Positions 9,951 through 19,092 are shown, counted from the first letter of the stretch. The stretch is DNA of 54,446 nt from Flavobacteriaceae bacterium (GCA_024742935.1 JANSXN010000011.1:1-54446), one strand, 5' to 3'. The notes: a model not told the origin generated them from the sequence alone. A program made the numbers and translations.

Positions 9951-12695
9951 ATGATAACATATCTTGAAGAAATCGTTTCAGAAATACTTAGTGCACAAGA
10001 GGATCTCCAATCTTATATATTTGTTTTACCCAGCAGGCGCGCCTGTACCTTTCTTAAGAAGGAACTTATATCTCAAAATAAAACCACACAATTTTCACCT
10101 CAAATCCTCAGCATTGAAGCATTTATAGAAACCATATCAGATCTAAAAATAGCTTCTTCAATTGAACTCCTCTTTGAGTTTTATGATGCATACTTAAAAA
10201 TTGAATCTATTAAAGAAAAGGAATCCTTTGAAAGCTTTTCAAGCTGGGCATCTGTCGTGCTGGATGATTTTAATGAAATTGACAGAAATCTGATTGATAG
10301 AAATAAGTTTTTTAATTACCTAAGTGATATTCAGGAAATGGAGCATTGGTATGTCAATGAACAACAAACTCCACTTATTCAAAATTATCTTTCTTTTTGG
10401 AATTCCCTTTCTGAGCTCTATTTTGAATTCACAAAAAACACCTATCAAAATGGGAAAGCTCATCAAGGATATGTATATCGCCAAGCAGCAAAAAACATGG
10501 AGTATTATTGTGATGCTCAAAAACATAAAAAACATGTTTTTATAGGTTTTAATGCCCTAAACAAAGCCGAGGAGATAATTATCAAAGAATTACTTGAAGC
10601 CGGAAATACTGAAGTTTTTTGGGATGCTGATGGATATTTTATGGACAAATCTTATCATAGCGCTTCACTTTTTCTTAGGGAGATTAAAAACACATGGAAA
10701 TATTACAAAACAAATACTTTCAAATACATATCAAACCATTACTCTCAACCCAAAAATATAAACATTACCCAATGCTCAGGAAACATTGGTCAGGTTAAAT
10801 GTGTTTCAAAATTACTTGAATCAATTCCAGTAGACGATTTAGAAAAAACCGCATTGGTACTTGCAGATGAGACTTTGTTGCTGCCTGTTTTGAATTCATT
10901 ACCTCAAAATATCAAAACAGTTAATATAACGATGGGATTTCCCCTCAAATCGATGCCTGCAACATCTTTTTTTGAACTATTTTTTAAACTTCATAAAGAC
11001 AATCAATCAGTTTTTTATTACAAAGAAACGCTGCAACTCATCAATCACCCTTTGGGGAGATTGCTATTTCCTGAAAGTTCCATAAAGATTGAGCAAATGG
11101 TATTACAGCGCAATTTGACTATAATTAGTTATGAAATGCTTAAATCAGTTGCAATAACAGAAGAATCAGAATATGTTGAATGGTTGTTTTCTAGTTCAAA
11201 TCAACAGGTGAGTACCCTCATCAAAAACGCAAAAAACCTACTCCTTCGTCTAAAGGAAATTGCTGAACAAAACCCAATTTTACTAGAAACTCTTTATAAG
11301 CTTCACGAGGTATGGAATAAATTATATACCCTTAACGAAAGATACAACTTTATCAAAACCACAAATACGCTCTATTCATTATTTTTCGAAATCACTTCAA
11401 TCACATCTCTTGACTTCAGGGGGGAACCTTACAAAGGCCTTCAAATAATGGGATTGCTTGAAACACGCTCATTGGATTTTGATAAAATTATTTTAGTTTC
11501 TGTAAATGAGGGAATACTTCCGGCTGGAAAAAGTAATAAATCCTTCATTACGTATGACTTGAAAAAAGAATACCAATTGCCCACCCAGACAGAAAAAGAT
11601 GCCGTGTATACCTATCATTTTTATAGTCTATTGCATAGGGCATCGTCTGTAGACTTATTATACAACAGCCACACTTCTGGCATTCAGGCAGGAGAAAAAA
11701 GCAGGCTTCTATTGCAAATTATTCATGAGAGTCCGGTAACACATCATGTAACAGAAAATGTTTTTTCTCCAAACATATCCGTTCCGAAAAAAGAACTCAA
11801 AGAGGTAAAAAAAACACCTCAAGTAATTAATAAAATAAAAGAGCTGGCAGGGTATGGATTTTCACCTTCAGCTTTGACCACTTATATTAGAAACCCAATA
11901 GATTTTTATAATCGCTATATTTTAGATATAAAAGAACTTGATGAAATTGAAGAAACCATAGCCGCAAACACTCTGGGAACTATTGTTCATGATACCTTAC
12001 AACACCTTTTTGTTCCATATATAAATACCATTTTGACTAGTGATATTTTAAAGTTAATAGCTAGCAGAGTAGATACTATGGTGAGTCAACAATTTGAAAA
12101 AACATATAAAGAAGGGAATATAAAAACCGGGAAAAATCATATCATTTTTGAAATTGCAAAACGCTATGTTCATAGCTTTTTAAAGCAAGAAATAAATCTA
12201 ATTGAAAAAGATAATAAAATAATCATTACTCAAATTGAAAGTTTGATGGAGGTGCAATTACATATTCCGGAACTTGATTTTCCAGTAAAATTAAGAGGTA
12301 TGGTTGATCGCATAGATACCTTTAATGAAATTACCAGAATTATTGATTATAAAACCGGGAGAGTAACACAATCTGATCTCAATCTTATCGACTGGGAGGA
12401 GCTCATAACAGACTACAAACACAGCAAAAAAATACAGGTGCTTACTTATGCACTTATGACATCCAATTCTATACAAAATAAAATGACCAAGGTGGGTATC
12501 ATTTCATTTAAAAACCTCAATGAAGGCTTTTTACCATTCACAAAAAAAGAAAGTCCCAGAGGCAAAGGAGAAAGTAGTATTTCACCAGAAATGCTTTCCT
12601 CATTTAAAGAACAACTATCAAATTTGATCATTGAAATTTGCAATCCCGAGATTCCATTCACAGAAAAAGAACTGCCAAAAAATGACTATTACTAA
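9951..12695 (+). CDS. addB: AddB-like PD-(D/E)XK nuclease, helicase-dead subunit
   Basis: 914 residues. The N-terminus has the degenerate helicase start typical of AddB (FVLPSRRACTFLKKEL, about 23-38) without a proper Walker A. The C-terminal nuclease domain shows GTIVHDTLQHLF (about 674), RGMVDRID (about 781) and IIDYKTGR (about 796), the RecB-type catalytic core. The protein should pair with the AddA-like subunit at 3966-7124 in double-strand-break resection. The family iron-sulfur cysteines are missing: the CPF-type motif before the nuclease reads YIRNPIDFYNRYIL (about 645), and the C-terminus has one Cys instead of three. The next gene begins within its last codons. The AddB assignment rests on domain architecture and genomic pairing. 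Confidence 0.82.
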   Translation: MITYLEEIVSEILSAQEDLQSYIFVLPSRRACTFLKKELISQNKTTQFSPQILSIEAFIETISDLKIASSIELLFEFYDAYLKIESIKEKESFESFSSWASVVLDDFNEIDRNLIDRNKFFNYLSDIQEMEHWYVNEQQTPLIQNYLSFWNSLSELYFEFTKNTYQNGKAHQGYVYRQAAKNMEYYCDAQKHKKHVFIGFNALNKAEEIIIKELLEAGNTEVFWDADGYFMDKSYHSASLFLREIKNTWKYYKTNTFKYISNHYSQPKNINITQCSGNIGQVKCVSKLLESIPVDDLEKTALVLADETLLLPVLNSLPQNIKTVNITMGFPLKSMPATSFFELFFKLHKDNQSVFYYKETLQLINHPLGRLLFPESSIKIEQMVLQRNLTIISYEMLKSVAITEESEYVEWLFSSSNQQVSTLIKNAKNLLLRLKEIAEQNPILLETLYKLHEVWNKLYTLNERYNFIKTTNTLYSLFFEITSITSLDFRGEPYKGLQIMGLLETRSLDFDKIILVSVNEGILPAGKSNKSFITYDLKKEYQLPTQTEKDAVYTYHFYSLLHRASSVDLLYNSHTSGIQAGEKSRLLLQIIHESPVTHHVTENVFSPNISVPKKELKEVKKTPQVINKIKELAGYGFSPSALTTYIRNPIDFYNRYILDIKELDEIEETIAANTLGTIVHDTLQHLFVPYINTILTSDILKLIASRVDTMVSQQFEKTYKEGNIKTGKNHIIFEIAKRYVHSFLKQEINLIEKDNKIIITQIESLMEVQLHIPELDFPVKLRGMVDRIDTFNEITRIIDYKTGRVTQSDLNLIDWEELITDYKHSKKIQVLTYALMTSNSIQNKMTKVGIISFKNLNEGFLPFTKKESPRGKGESSISPEMLSSFKEQLSNLIIEICNPEIPFTEKELPKNDYY

Positions 12696-13527
12696 AAATA
12701 TTATTCTAGAAGGAAAACATAATAAACCTATTTTGGTTGATGTTTTTTTGCCCCAAAAATCGCTTCAAAAAAAAACAGTCATTTACTGTCACGGTTTCAA
12801 GGGCTTTAAAGATTGGGGAACGAACGATATTCTAGCGGAACATTTTGCTGAACACGGCATCAATTTCCTGAAGTTTAATTTCTCTCACAATGGCGGCACA
12901 GTAAATCAACCCATTGATTTTCCGGATTTGGAAGCGTTTGGAAATAATAACTTTACCAAAGAACTCGATGACCTGGAATGTGTCATTAATTGGGTAGAAA
13001 ACCAAAATGAGTATGAAAATTTATCTATAGAAAACCAAATAACTCTTATGGCTCACAGCCGTGGGAGTGGTATTATCATTATCAAAGCCAAAGAAGACCC
13101 CAGAATTGATAAAGTTATTTCACTGGCAGGGGTTTCAGACTTTAGTGCTCGGTTTATAGACAATGAAACGTTGGAGTATTGGAAGAAAACAGGTGTTATT
13201 TATGTTGAAAACAGTCGCACAAAACAACAAATGCCCCTTTATTATCAACTTGCAGAAGATGTCTTAAAAAATGAAGACCGTCTGTCTGTTGAAAATGCAT
13301 CAAAATCTTTAAACAAGCCCCATCTAATCATTCACGGCACCAATGACCCCACTGTAAACCTAGAAGAAGCAAAAAAGGTTCACAAATGGAGTCAACAAAG
13401 TAAACTGGTAATTGTTCAAAATGCTGACCACGTTTTTAATGTGAAACACCCTTGGACTGAAGGCCAGTTACCACAACAGTTTCAATTAATGCTTGATGAG
13501 AGCTTGGAATTTGTAACGAGTGAATAA
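12682..13527 (+). CDS. Alpha/beta hydrolase (dienelactone hydrolase/S9-like)
   Basis: 281 residues from the ATG at 12682 (MTITKNII). The longer frame from TTG at 12631 would overlap addB by 65 bp and adds no domain; the chosen start overlaps by 14 bp. The fold is recognisable from TVIYCHGFKGFKDWG (oxyanion-hole strand), the nucleophile elbow AHSRGSG, a late Asp in IIHGTNDPTV and a His in NADHVFNV. No signal peptide, so cytoplasmic. Substrate unknown. The overlap with addB suggests cotranscription but not a shared function. Its 3' end converges with the next hydrolase, leaving only 6 bp between stop codons. Confidence 0.75.
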   Translation: MTITKNIILEGKHNKPILVDVFLPQKSLQKKTVIYCHGFKGFKDWGTNDILAEHFAEHGINFLKFNFSHNGGTVNQPIDFPDLEAFGNNNFTKELDDLECVINWVENQNEYENLSIENQITLMAHSRGSGIIIIKAKEDPRIDKVISLAGVSDFSARFIDNETLEYWKKTGVIYVENSRTKQQMPLYYQLAEDVLKNEDRLSVENASKSLNKPHLIIHGTNDPTVNLEEAKKVHKWSQQSKLVIVQNADHVFNVKHPWTEGQLPQQFQLMLDESLEFVTSE

Positions 13528-13533
13528 TTTTAA

Positions 13534-14493
13534 TCAAACATTTTCAGCAAATTCAATAGCTCTTTGCTCATTATAATACACATTATTTTTATTGTAAAAC
13601 CCAACGTGTCCACCATATTTAGGCATTTCCAGAAAAATGTTATTCTGTATTTTTGCTAATTCAACCGGGAAACAAAAAGGAGATAAAAAACTATCATTTT
13701 GGGCCTGCAACAATAAAACGGGAATCTTAATTTTGGGTAAAAACGGTAAGCTACTGTTTTTTTCATAGTAATCAAAAGCATCTTCAAAGCCGTGCGCTTT
13801 TGATGTATAGACATTATCAAAATCCAGAAGTGACTTAATCTTTTTTAAATCTTCTCTTGAGGCTTGATCTGGAAACAGCTTTACTTTTTCTTTATAACTT
13901 TTTTTTAGACCTATTAAAAAATAAGTGCTATAAATAAAATTGTGTCTTTTATTGAGTTCGTTAAGAGATTTTTCCAAAGATAGTGGAGTTGAGACAGCGA
14001 CTGCTTTTTTAATTTCTTTTGGAATTGATTTTTGTTCACCCAAATACTTAAGCATTAGATTACCTCCAAGACTAAAACCGTTTAATACAATTTTATCATA
14101 ACAATCCTTTTCTAAAATATGTGTGATGACTTCCTCAAGATCGTCAGTTGTGCCGGCTGTATATGATCTAAAAAGACTGTTTGGCTCTCCGCTACAACCT
14201 CTAAAGTTTACAGCAACAGTATCCCATCCATTGTTGTTTGAATGACTGGCAGCCCCTATAATATAGGTTCGCTGGGCATTACCCTCCAAACCGTGCAATA
14301 GAACAATTAGTTTATTTGAAGGTTTATTGCTGTAACTCCAGTCCAAATCCATAAAATCACCATCAGCTAATGTGAGTCGTTCCCTACTTTGTTTTACTCG
14401 AGGTACAACCCGCAGTTTTGAAGAATAAATAGTTGAAAAGTGCCCGTTTTGAAACAGAACAGGAGGCTTGTATGAAGGGCGAATAACTGGCAT
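13534..14493 (-). CDS. YheT-family alpha/beta hydrolase
   Basis: 319 residues, usual length for this family (COG0429, esterase-like). Features are the N-terminal RPSYKPPVLFQNGHFSTIY, the strand LIVLLHGLEGN, VNFRGCSGEPN, the nucleophile elbow NGFSLGGNLMLKYLG, an Asp in LLQAQNDSFLS and a His in YGGHVGFY, completing a Ser-Asp-His triad. Family members hydrolyse short-chain esters in vitro, but physiological substrates are not established. No signal peptide is visible. It is divergent from the thioesterase gene and convergent with the preceding hydrolase; the two hydrolases are only distantly alike. Confidence 0.85.
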   Translation of the reverse strand: MPVIRPSYKPPVLFQNGHFSTIYSSKLRVVPRVKQSRERLTLADGDFMDLDWSYSNKPSNKLIVLLHGLEGNAQRTYIIGAASHSNNNGWDTVAVNFRGCSGEPNSLFRSYTAGTTDDLEEVITHILEKDCYDKIVLNGFSLGGNLMLKYLGEQKSIPKEIKKAVAVSTPLSLEKSLNELNKRHNFIYSTYFLIGLKKSYKEKVKLFPDQASREDLKKIKSLLDFDNVYTSKAHGFEDAFDYYEKNSSLPFLPKIKIPVLLLQAQNDSFLSPFCFPVELAKIQNNIFLEMPKYGGHVGFYNKNNVYYNEQRAIEFAENV

Positions 14494-14503
14494 AAATCAA
14501 AAG

Positions 14504-14511
14504 CAAATTTA
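14504..14511 (-). promoter_or_regulatory. -7 box for the YheT-like gene
   Basis: CAAATTTA on the plus strand, TAAATTTG on the minus strand, 10 bp upstream of the ATG. It implies a nearly leaderless mRNA. Confidence 0.35.
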
Positions 14512-14545
14512 GTCAAAAATACTATGCACGCACAGTAAAAATGTG

Positions 14546-14553
14546 TAAGTTTG
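14546..14553 (+). promoter_or_regulatory. -7 box for the thioesterase gene
   Basis: TAAGTTTG matches TAnnTTTG and lies 15 bp before the ATG at 14569. No -33 TTG at the ideal distance. Confidence 0.4.
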
Positions 14554-14568
14554 TAAAAAATTAGTGCA

Positions 14569-15045
14569 ATGTACACCAAAGAATTTGAAATTAGATGGAG
14601 TGACATCGACGCAAACAGGCATCTTGCAAACAGTGCCTATATAAATTTTATGAGCCATACTCGAATGGGCTTTTTTATGGAAAACGGAATGGGACAGCAA
14701 GAAATGTTACGACACAATATTGGTCCTGTTGTTTTCTATGAACACATATATTATTTCAAAGAGGTTTTTGTTGGCAAACCCATAACTGTTTCACTTGAAT
14801 TAAAAGGCCTCTCAGAAGACGGTATGTATTTTGAGTTTGTTCATAACTTATATGATTCTCAAGGGAAAAACATTGCTACCTGTGAAATTATGGGTGGAAT
14901 AATAGATATGAAACAAAGAAAACTCACCAGTTTGCCTTCAGAACTTTTAAGTCGTTTAAGTAAAATTGAAAAAACGTCAGAGTTTAAAGTGCTTACTAAA
15001 GAGGATACAAGAAAGTTTGATAAAAAACCCAAACACTTAAGCTAA
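14569..15045 (+). CDS. Hotdog-fold acyl-CoA thioesterase (4HBT family)
   Basis: 158 residues. The N-terminus FEIRWSDIDANRHLANSAYINFM is the classic YbgC/4-hydroxybenzoyl-CoA thioesterase pattern (WxDxDxxxHxxN), with Asp and His/Asn near residues 11-21. It should hydrolyse a thioester between CoA (or ACP) and an acyl group in the cytoplasm. Acyl preference is not visible. A single hotdog domain is present, so it would act as a dimer or tetramer. Its 3' end overlaps the convergent EamA gene by 9 bp. Confidence 0.82.
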   Translation: MYTKEFEIRWSDIDANRHLANSAYINFMSHTRMGFFMENGMGQQEMLRHNIGPVVFYEHIYYFKEVFVGKPITVSLELKGLSEDGMYFEFVHNLYDSQGKNIATCEIMGGIIDMKQRKLTSLPSELLSRLSKIEKTSEFKVLTKEDTRKFDKKPKHLS

Positions 15046-15930
15046 AACCTTCGGCTTTCGGGAGCTCATATAAACACCCATAAATATTAGAATTGCCGCA
15101 AAAATTCTAATTGGGGTTAAAAAATCGGCGCCAATAATTACTGCAAACAAAACCGCTATTACAGGTTGTAAATAGATAAATGCACCAATAGTAGAGGCTT
15201 TCAATTGCCGCAAAGCATAAATGTTAAATAAATACGTGAGCACTGTTGTGCCAATCACCACAAATCCCATTTTCAAAATCACATCAATAGGCAATTGAGT
15301 CCATTCAACTTTTACAAATTCGGTGTAGCCAACCGGCAGATTTATAAAAAAGGCAAATAAAAACAACCACTTCATTAATGTAATTGAGCTGTATTTTGCT
15401 GTCATAGGTTTTACCAATATCAAATAAATGGAATAGGCGATTGCATTAACAATAAAAAGTAAATTTCCCAAAGGGATATTTGGCGCATTAAACTGCTCCT
15501 TTTCTCCAAAGAGAACCAATGCAAGTCCGCCGGCAAGTCCAATAACAATTCCTGCGGTTTTGAGAAGTGTAATTTTTTCTTTTATAATAATAGCTGAAAG
15601 AACAAGTAATAAAACAGGTGAAAGCGTTATAATAACAGAACTGTTAATGGGAGTAGAAAGACTAAGCCCCTTAAAAAACATTAACATATTGATGGACATA
15701 CCAAAAAGAGCACAAAAAAAGAGTCGTTTCCAATCTTTAGAATCAATTTTTTCAGAGGGATAAGCCAGCGAGATTATCCAAAACAAAAGAGCTGCACCGC
15801 TTACGCGTAAAACAATAAAACCATAAGGCTCTATAAAGTGGGGCATGATGCCTTTTGCAATGCTGTGATTAATACCATAAATGGTACTTGCAGCAGTAGC
15901 GGCTAGAAGCGCAAGGCTGCGGCTATTCAT
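15037..15930 (-). CDS. EamA/DMT-family transporter
   Basis: 297 residues with about ten hydrophobic segments arranged as two EamA repeats (about 5-135 and 150-290). Recognisable pieces are the N-terminal AATAASTIYGINHSIAKGI, the end of repeat one TAGIVIGLAGGLALVLFGE and the end of repeat two IFAAILIFMGVYMSS. The drug/metabolite exporter superfamily acts in the inner membrane; the substrate is unknown. The start overlaps the end of the arsC/spx-like gene by 8 bp, indicating translational coupling. Confidence 0.88.
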   Translation of the reverse strand: MNSRSLALLAATAASTIYGINHSIAKGIMPHFIEPYGFIVLRVSGAALLFWIISLAYPSEKIDSKDWKRLFFCALFGMSINMLMFFKGLSLSTPINSSVIITLSPVLLLVLSAIIIKEKITLLKTAGIVIGLAGGLALVLFGEKEQFNAPNIPLGNLLFIVNAIAYSIYLILVKPMTAKYSSITLMKWLFLFAFFINLPVGYTEFVKVEWTQLPIDVILKMGFVVIGTTVLTYLFNIYALRQLKASTIGAFIYLQPVIAVLFAVIIGADFLTPIRIFAAILIFMGVYMSSRKPKVLA

Positions 15931-16279
15931 TAACAGCCATTTTCACATCCGCAATAGTTTTGGAAGCATTGCCAATAAAGATCTTGTTTTTGTAAACAAG
16001 TACAGGTCTTTTTAAAAATGTGTAATGTTCAAGCAACAATTCTTTTAAGTCATTTTCAGTTAGGGTTTTGTCCTTTAATCCTCGCTCTTTATAAAGCTGT
16101 GCTCTTTTGCTAAAAAGGGCTTCATAGCTACCCGCTAATTGTTTTAAATGTTCAATTTGTTTTTTGGTTAAGGGGTTTGTTTTTATGTCTTGCAACTGAA
16201 TAGTTTCCGGAAGATTGAGTTCCTTTAAAATGCGTTTACAAGTACTGCAACTGGATAGATAGTAAAATGTATTCATCAT
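15923..16279 (-). CDS. ArsC/Spx-family thioredoxin-fold protein
   Basis: 118 residues, the usual size. It has an N-terminal redox pair in LSSCSTCKRIL (Cys11 and Cys14), the LQDIKTNPLTKKQI segment and the conserved KRPVLVYKNKIFIGN near residue 95, typical of the YffB/Spx/ArsC family. Arsenate reductases use a CX5R loop plus further Cys residues. The CxxC arrangement here is closer to Spx/YffB-like reductases, so arsenate reduction should not be assumed. Two consecutive ATGs (16279 and 16276) are possible starts. Overlaps and is probably cotranscribed with the EamA exporter downstream. Confidence 0.8.
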   Translation of the reverse strand: MMNTFYYLSSCSTCKRILKELNLPETIQLQDIKTNPLTKKQIEHLKQLAGSYEALFSKRAQLYKERGLKDKTLTENDLKELLLEHYTFLKRPVLVYKNKIFIGNASKTIADVKMAVNE

Positions 16280-16321
16280 TTAAATATAAATTGAAAATGT
16301 GAAAATTCAAAACCAAAATTT

Positions 16322-17068
16322 TTATAGAAACTCTTCAACCTCGGTTAATGGTATAGTTAAAATAATGGGACCTTCAGCATAACTTGCAATTTCATATTGA
16401 TTATAATGTAAAATCAATTCGGTTTCAGTAAATCCAATATTTTCAGGCAAATGAAATTGATCATTCTCAAACCAAAACCCCGATGAATTTATTGAGCGGT
16501 CTTGAGGAACCTGATAGCGTTCTCTGAATTCATTTTCGCAAAAGCGAATGAGTCCCTGAATATCATTAAATAAACTATCATGTTGAAGCAGCTCTCCTGT
16601 GTTGGCATCAAAGTTCAAAAACTGTGTTCCTGAATAACCGTGTGCTCCTCCTGTAAACAAATAATAGTTGAGTTCTAAAGAAACAAACTCCTCAGATTGA
16701 AAAGAAACCTGCATAAAAGTGTCAACATCGTAGGTCACAAAATTGTTCCCAAATTCGGCTATAACTTTGTTGTAATCCTCAATAAAAAAAACAAGTGCAT
16801 CTTCAATCTTTGAAAAGTCAGAAGTCCCTTCTTCGTTGGGGGCAATTTTACTGGTAACACTCTCAAGAATTTGTTTGTTTATCACACCCGATTTGGTGTC
16901 ATTTTCAATGGCTTGAACATAGTTAACTTTTATTGTTGGGCAGTTTTCTGTATCACAAACCTCCATTGTATTTTGGGTGATTGTAACTTCTTCAAACTGT
17001 AAGGGTTTCTCAAAAGAACAACTGCTTGCAAGGATTAAAGCAAGGAGCAGGGGGAAAATTTTATTCAT
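16322..17068 (-). CDS. Lipoprotein with DUF4163/DUF3298 (RsiV/PdaC-like) domains
   Basis: 248 residues. The signal peptide ends in LASSC, giving a lipidated Cys near residue 17. The region of about 30-130 resembles DUF4163, and the C-terminal part (SLELNYYLFTGGAHGYSGTQ then NIGFTETELILHYNQYEIA) is DUF3298, the YxxxGGAHG pattern being diagnostic. Such domains occur in anti-sigma factor RsiV, where they bind lysozyme, and in PdaC deacetylases. This protein has no visible catalytic domain, so its role is open. Residues after the Cys (SFEKP) are not acidic, so surface export is not predicted. Divergent from metB. Confidence 0.8.
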   Translation of the reverse strand: MNKIFPLLLALILASSCSFEKPLQFEEVTITQNTMEVCDTENCPTIKVNYVQAIENDTKSGVINKQILESVTSKIAPNEEGTSDFSKIEDALVFFIEDYNKVIAEFGNNFVTYDVDTFMQVSFQSEEFVSLELNYYLFTGGAHGYSGTQFLNFDANTGELLQHDSLFNDIQGLIRFCENEFRERYQVPQDRSINSSGFWFENDQFHLPENIGFTETELILHYNQYEIASYAEGPIILTIPLTEVEEFL

Positions 17069-17132
17069 ACATGCAACTTGTTAAACAGTGGCTAAAGATA
17101 CAGTTTGATTTAAAATTGACCGAATATTCGCT

Positions 17133-17140
17133 TACATTTG
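17133..17140 (+). promoter_or_regulatory. -7 box for the trans-sulfuration gene
   Basis: TACATTTG fits TAnnTTTG and lies 30 bp before the ATG at 17171. Nearby TTG triplets are at 14 and 25 bp, outside the ideal 19-21. Confidence 0.45.
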
Positions 17141-17170
17141 TGTAATGTTTTTACAAACTAAATTATTAAT

Positions 17171-18313
17171 ATGAAGTTTAATACCAAAACAATTCACGGC
17201 GGACAGCATAATGTAGATCCTGCTTATGGTTCTGTTATGCCTCCCATCTACCAAACTAGCACTTATTCACAATCTACACCCGGAGGCCACAAAGGTTTTG
17301 AATACTCCAGAACCAGAAACCCCACAAGAACAGCTCTTCAGAATTCGCTGGCAAGTATTGAAAACGGGAAGCACGGTTTGGCTTTTGGATCGGGCCTTGC
17401 AGCCATTGATGCAGTTATAAAATTATTACAACCGGGAGATGAGGTGGTTTCAACAAACGACCTTTATGGAGGAAGCTACCGTCTTTTTAAAAATGTATTT
17501 GAAAAATTTGGAATAAAATTTCATTTCATCGGAATGCAAGATGCCTCAAAAATTGAAAACTATATCAATGAAAACACCAAGCTTCTTTGGGTTGAAACAC
17601 CCACAAACCCAATGATGAACATTATTGATATCAAAGCTTGTTCATCCATTGCTAAAAGTCACAATATTCTACTTGCTGTTGATAATACTTTTGCGACTCC
17701 TTATTTACAACAACCTCTAGATTTGGGCGCAGACATTGTGATGCATTCTGCAACAAAATATTTGGGAGGTCACAGTGATGTAGTTATGGGTGCTTTGATT
17801 GTTAATGACAATGAACTTGCCGAAAAGTTATACTTCATTCAAAATGCAAGTGGTGCTGTTTGTGGGCCTCAGGACAGCTTTTTAGTATTAAGAGGCATTA
17901 AAACCTTGCACATTAGAATACAACGTCATTGTGAAAATGGTAAAGCAATTGCAAATTTCCTGACTTCTCATCCCAAAATTGAAAAAGTGTATTGGCCGGG
18001 ACTGCCCACTCATCCCAATCACGATATTGCCAAGCAACAAATGAATGATTTTGGGGGTATGATTTCGTTCACTACAAAAGGCAATTTGATGGCCGACGCG
18101 ATTAAAGTTGTTGAAAATCTAAAAATATTTACCTTAGCAGAATCTCTTGGAGGTGTAGAATCTCTTGCCGGTCATCCGGCGAGCATGACGCAAGCCTCTA
18201 TACCTAAGGAAGAAAGAGAAAAAACCGGCGTTGTTGATTCCCTGATTCGTTTAAGTGTTGGAATAGAAGACGTTGATGATCTTATCGAAGATTTGAAACA
18301 AGCCTTAGGTTAA
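17171..18313 (+). CDS. metB: Cystathionine gamma-synthase/lyase-type trans-sulfuration enzyme
   Basis: 380 residues, PLP-dependent Cys/Met metabolism family. The PLP lysine lies in MHSATKYLGGHSDVVMGAL (near 195). Other hallmarks are MPPIYQTSTYSQ, YSRTRNPTRTALQ, FGSGLAAIDA, VETPTNPMMNI, DNTFATPYLQQPL and ESLGGVESLAGHPASMTQAS. It probably joins O-acyl-homoserine and cysteine into cystathionine, or cleaves cystathionine; family members cannot be separated reliably by eye. No other methionine gene is nearby, and no SAM riboswitch is visible in the 100-bp upstream region. The 3' end overlaps the convergent gene by 4 bp. Confidence 0.88.
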   Translation: MKFNTKTIHGGQHNVDPAYGSVMPPIYQTSTYSQSTPGGHKGFEYSRTRNPTRTALQNSLASIENGKHGLAFGSGLAAIDAVIKLLQPGDEVVSTNDLYGGSYRLFKNVFEKFGIKFHFIGMQDASKIENYINENTKLLWVETPTNPMMNIIDIKACSSIAKSHNILLAVDNTFATPYLQQPLDLGADIVMHSATKYLGGHSDVVMGALIVNDNELAEKLYFIQNASGAVCGPQDSFLVLRGIKTLHIRIQRHCENGKAIANFLTSHPKIEKVYWPGLPTHPNHDIAKQQMNDFGGMISFTTKGNLMADAIKVVENLKIFTLAESLGGVESLAGHPASMTQASIPKEEREKTGVVDSLIRLSVGIEDVDDLIEDLKQALG

Positions 18314-19092
18314 TCCAAATAAAGGATATAACCCACATTGAGCCAGTAAATCCAGTCATTTGCTTTGTTTTCCGGCACGTCTGGATTTAAACCATCTACC
18401 CAGTTTGAAAAGTAATGCTGCCAGCGTCCATCAAGCATGAGATCGCTCATAGGTGATAACTTATACCTAAAACCTAAACTCCATACAACAGACCAGGTAG
18501 AACCGGGTGAATTTGAAGTGGCTCCCACATATTTATCAGGAACATCCAAGGGAGAGTTTACATTTTGACCTCCGAATGTTGTTGATGCTTCCGGACTAAA
18601 ATTTACCCAGTGAAAGCCAAAGCTAACAAAAGGGGCAATTTTATACCTTCCTGCAACAAAATCTCTGACACTTAAAGGGAAATATTCAAGTTGTGACCCA
18701 ATATCAAAAACAGTGGTTGAACCTTGCATCCCTCTCAATTGATTTGCAGTGAGTGATGTTCTGGAGGGATCAACCCATTTTCCAAAATGTTCAAATTGAG
18801 TTTTGTGAAAGGAAATCTCATTTCTTAGTTTAAAATGGTCATTAAAATAAGTATCTCTTGTATAACAATTACAATCTGCGCGGTAGGCAAAATTCAAATA
18901 ATGGATTAATCCAACTCCATAGCCCACATTTTTCATGTTGGTTTCAATATCATTACGCTGGCCGTAATCAGAATAAAAAACTACGGGACCGGCTATAATA
19001 CCAATCTCGTGAGAAAAACCAAATTGAGAAAAAGACTCAGAATGAGTGAAAGCTGAAAGTAAAAATACCAGAAGAAAGTATTTGGTTTTCAT
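18310..19092 (-). CDS. THC0290_0291-family flavobacterial protein, probably outer membrane
   Basis: 260 residues from the ATG at 19092 (MKTKYFLLVFLL); the upstream frame from 19116 adds eight residues before the signal peptide and is unlikely. A signal peptide ends near SFSQ. The mature part is rich in alternating aromatic and polar stretches (GPVVFYSDYGQR, IAPFVSFGFHWVNFS, SVVWSLGFRYKLSP, WIYWLNVGYIL), suggesting a small beta-barrel. The family appears limited to flavobacteria and its function is unknown to me. Two possible -7 boxes for it lie upstream at 19119-19126 and 19133-19140. Confidence 0.7.
   Translation of the reverse strand: MKTKYFLLVFLLSAFTHSESFSQFGFSHEIGIIAGPVVFYSDYGQRNDIETNMKNVGYGVGLIHYLNFAYRADCNCYTRDTYFNDHFKLRNEISFHKTQFEHFGKWVDPSRTSLTANQLRGMQGSTTVFDIGSQLEYFPLSVRDFVAGRYKIAPFVSFGFHWVNFSPEASTTFGGQNVNSPLDVPDKYVGATSNSPGSTWSVVWSLGFRYKLSPMSDLMLDGRWQHYFSNWVDGLNPDVPENKANDWIYWLNVGYILYLD

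Noticed and set aside
12631-12681. Longer start for the hydrolase after addB
   Set aside because: It overlaps addB by 65 bp and adds residues outside the fold; the ATG at 12682 is better.
17069-17170. SAM riboswitch before the trans-sulfuration gene
   Set aside because: Too short and without the expected conserved core.
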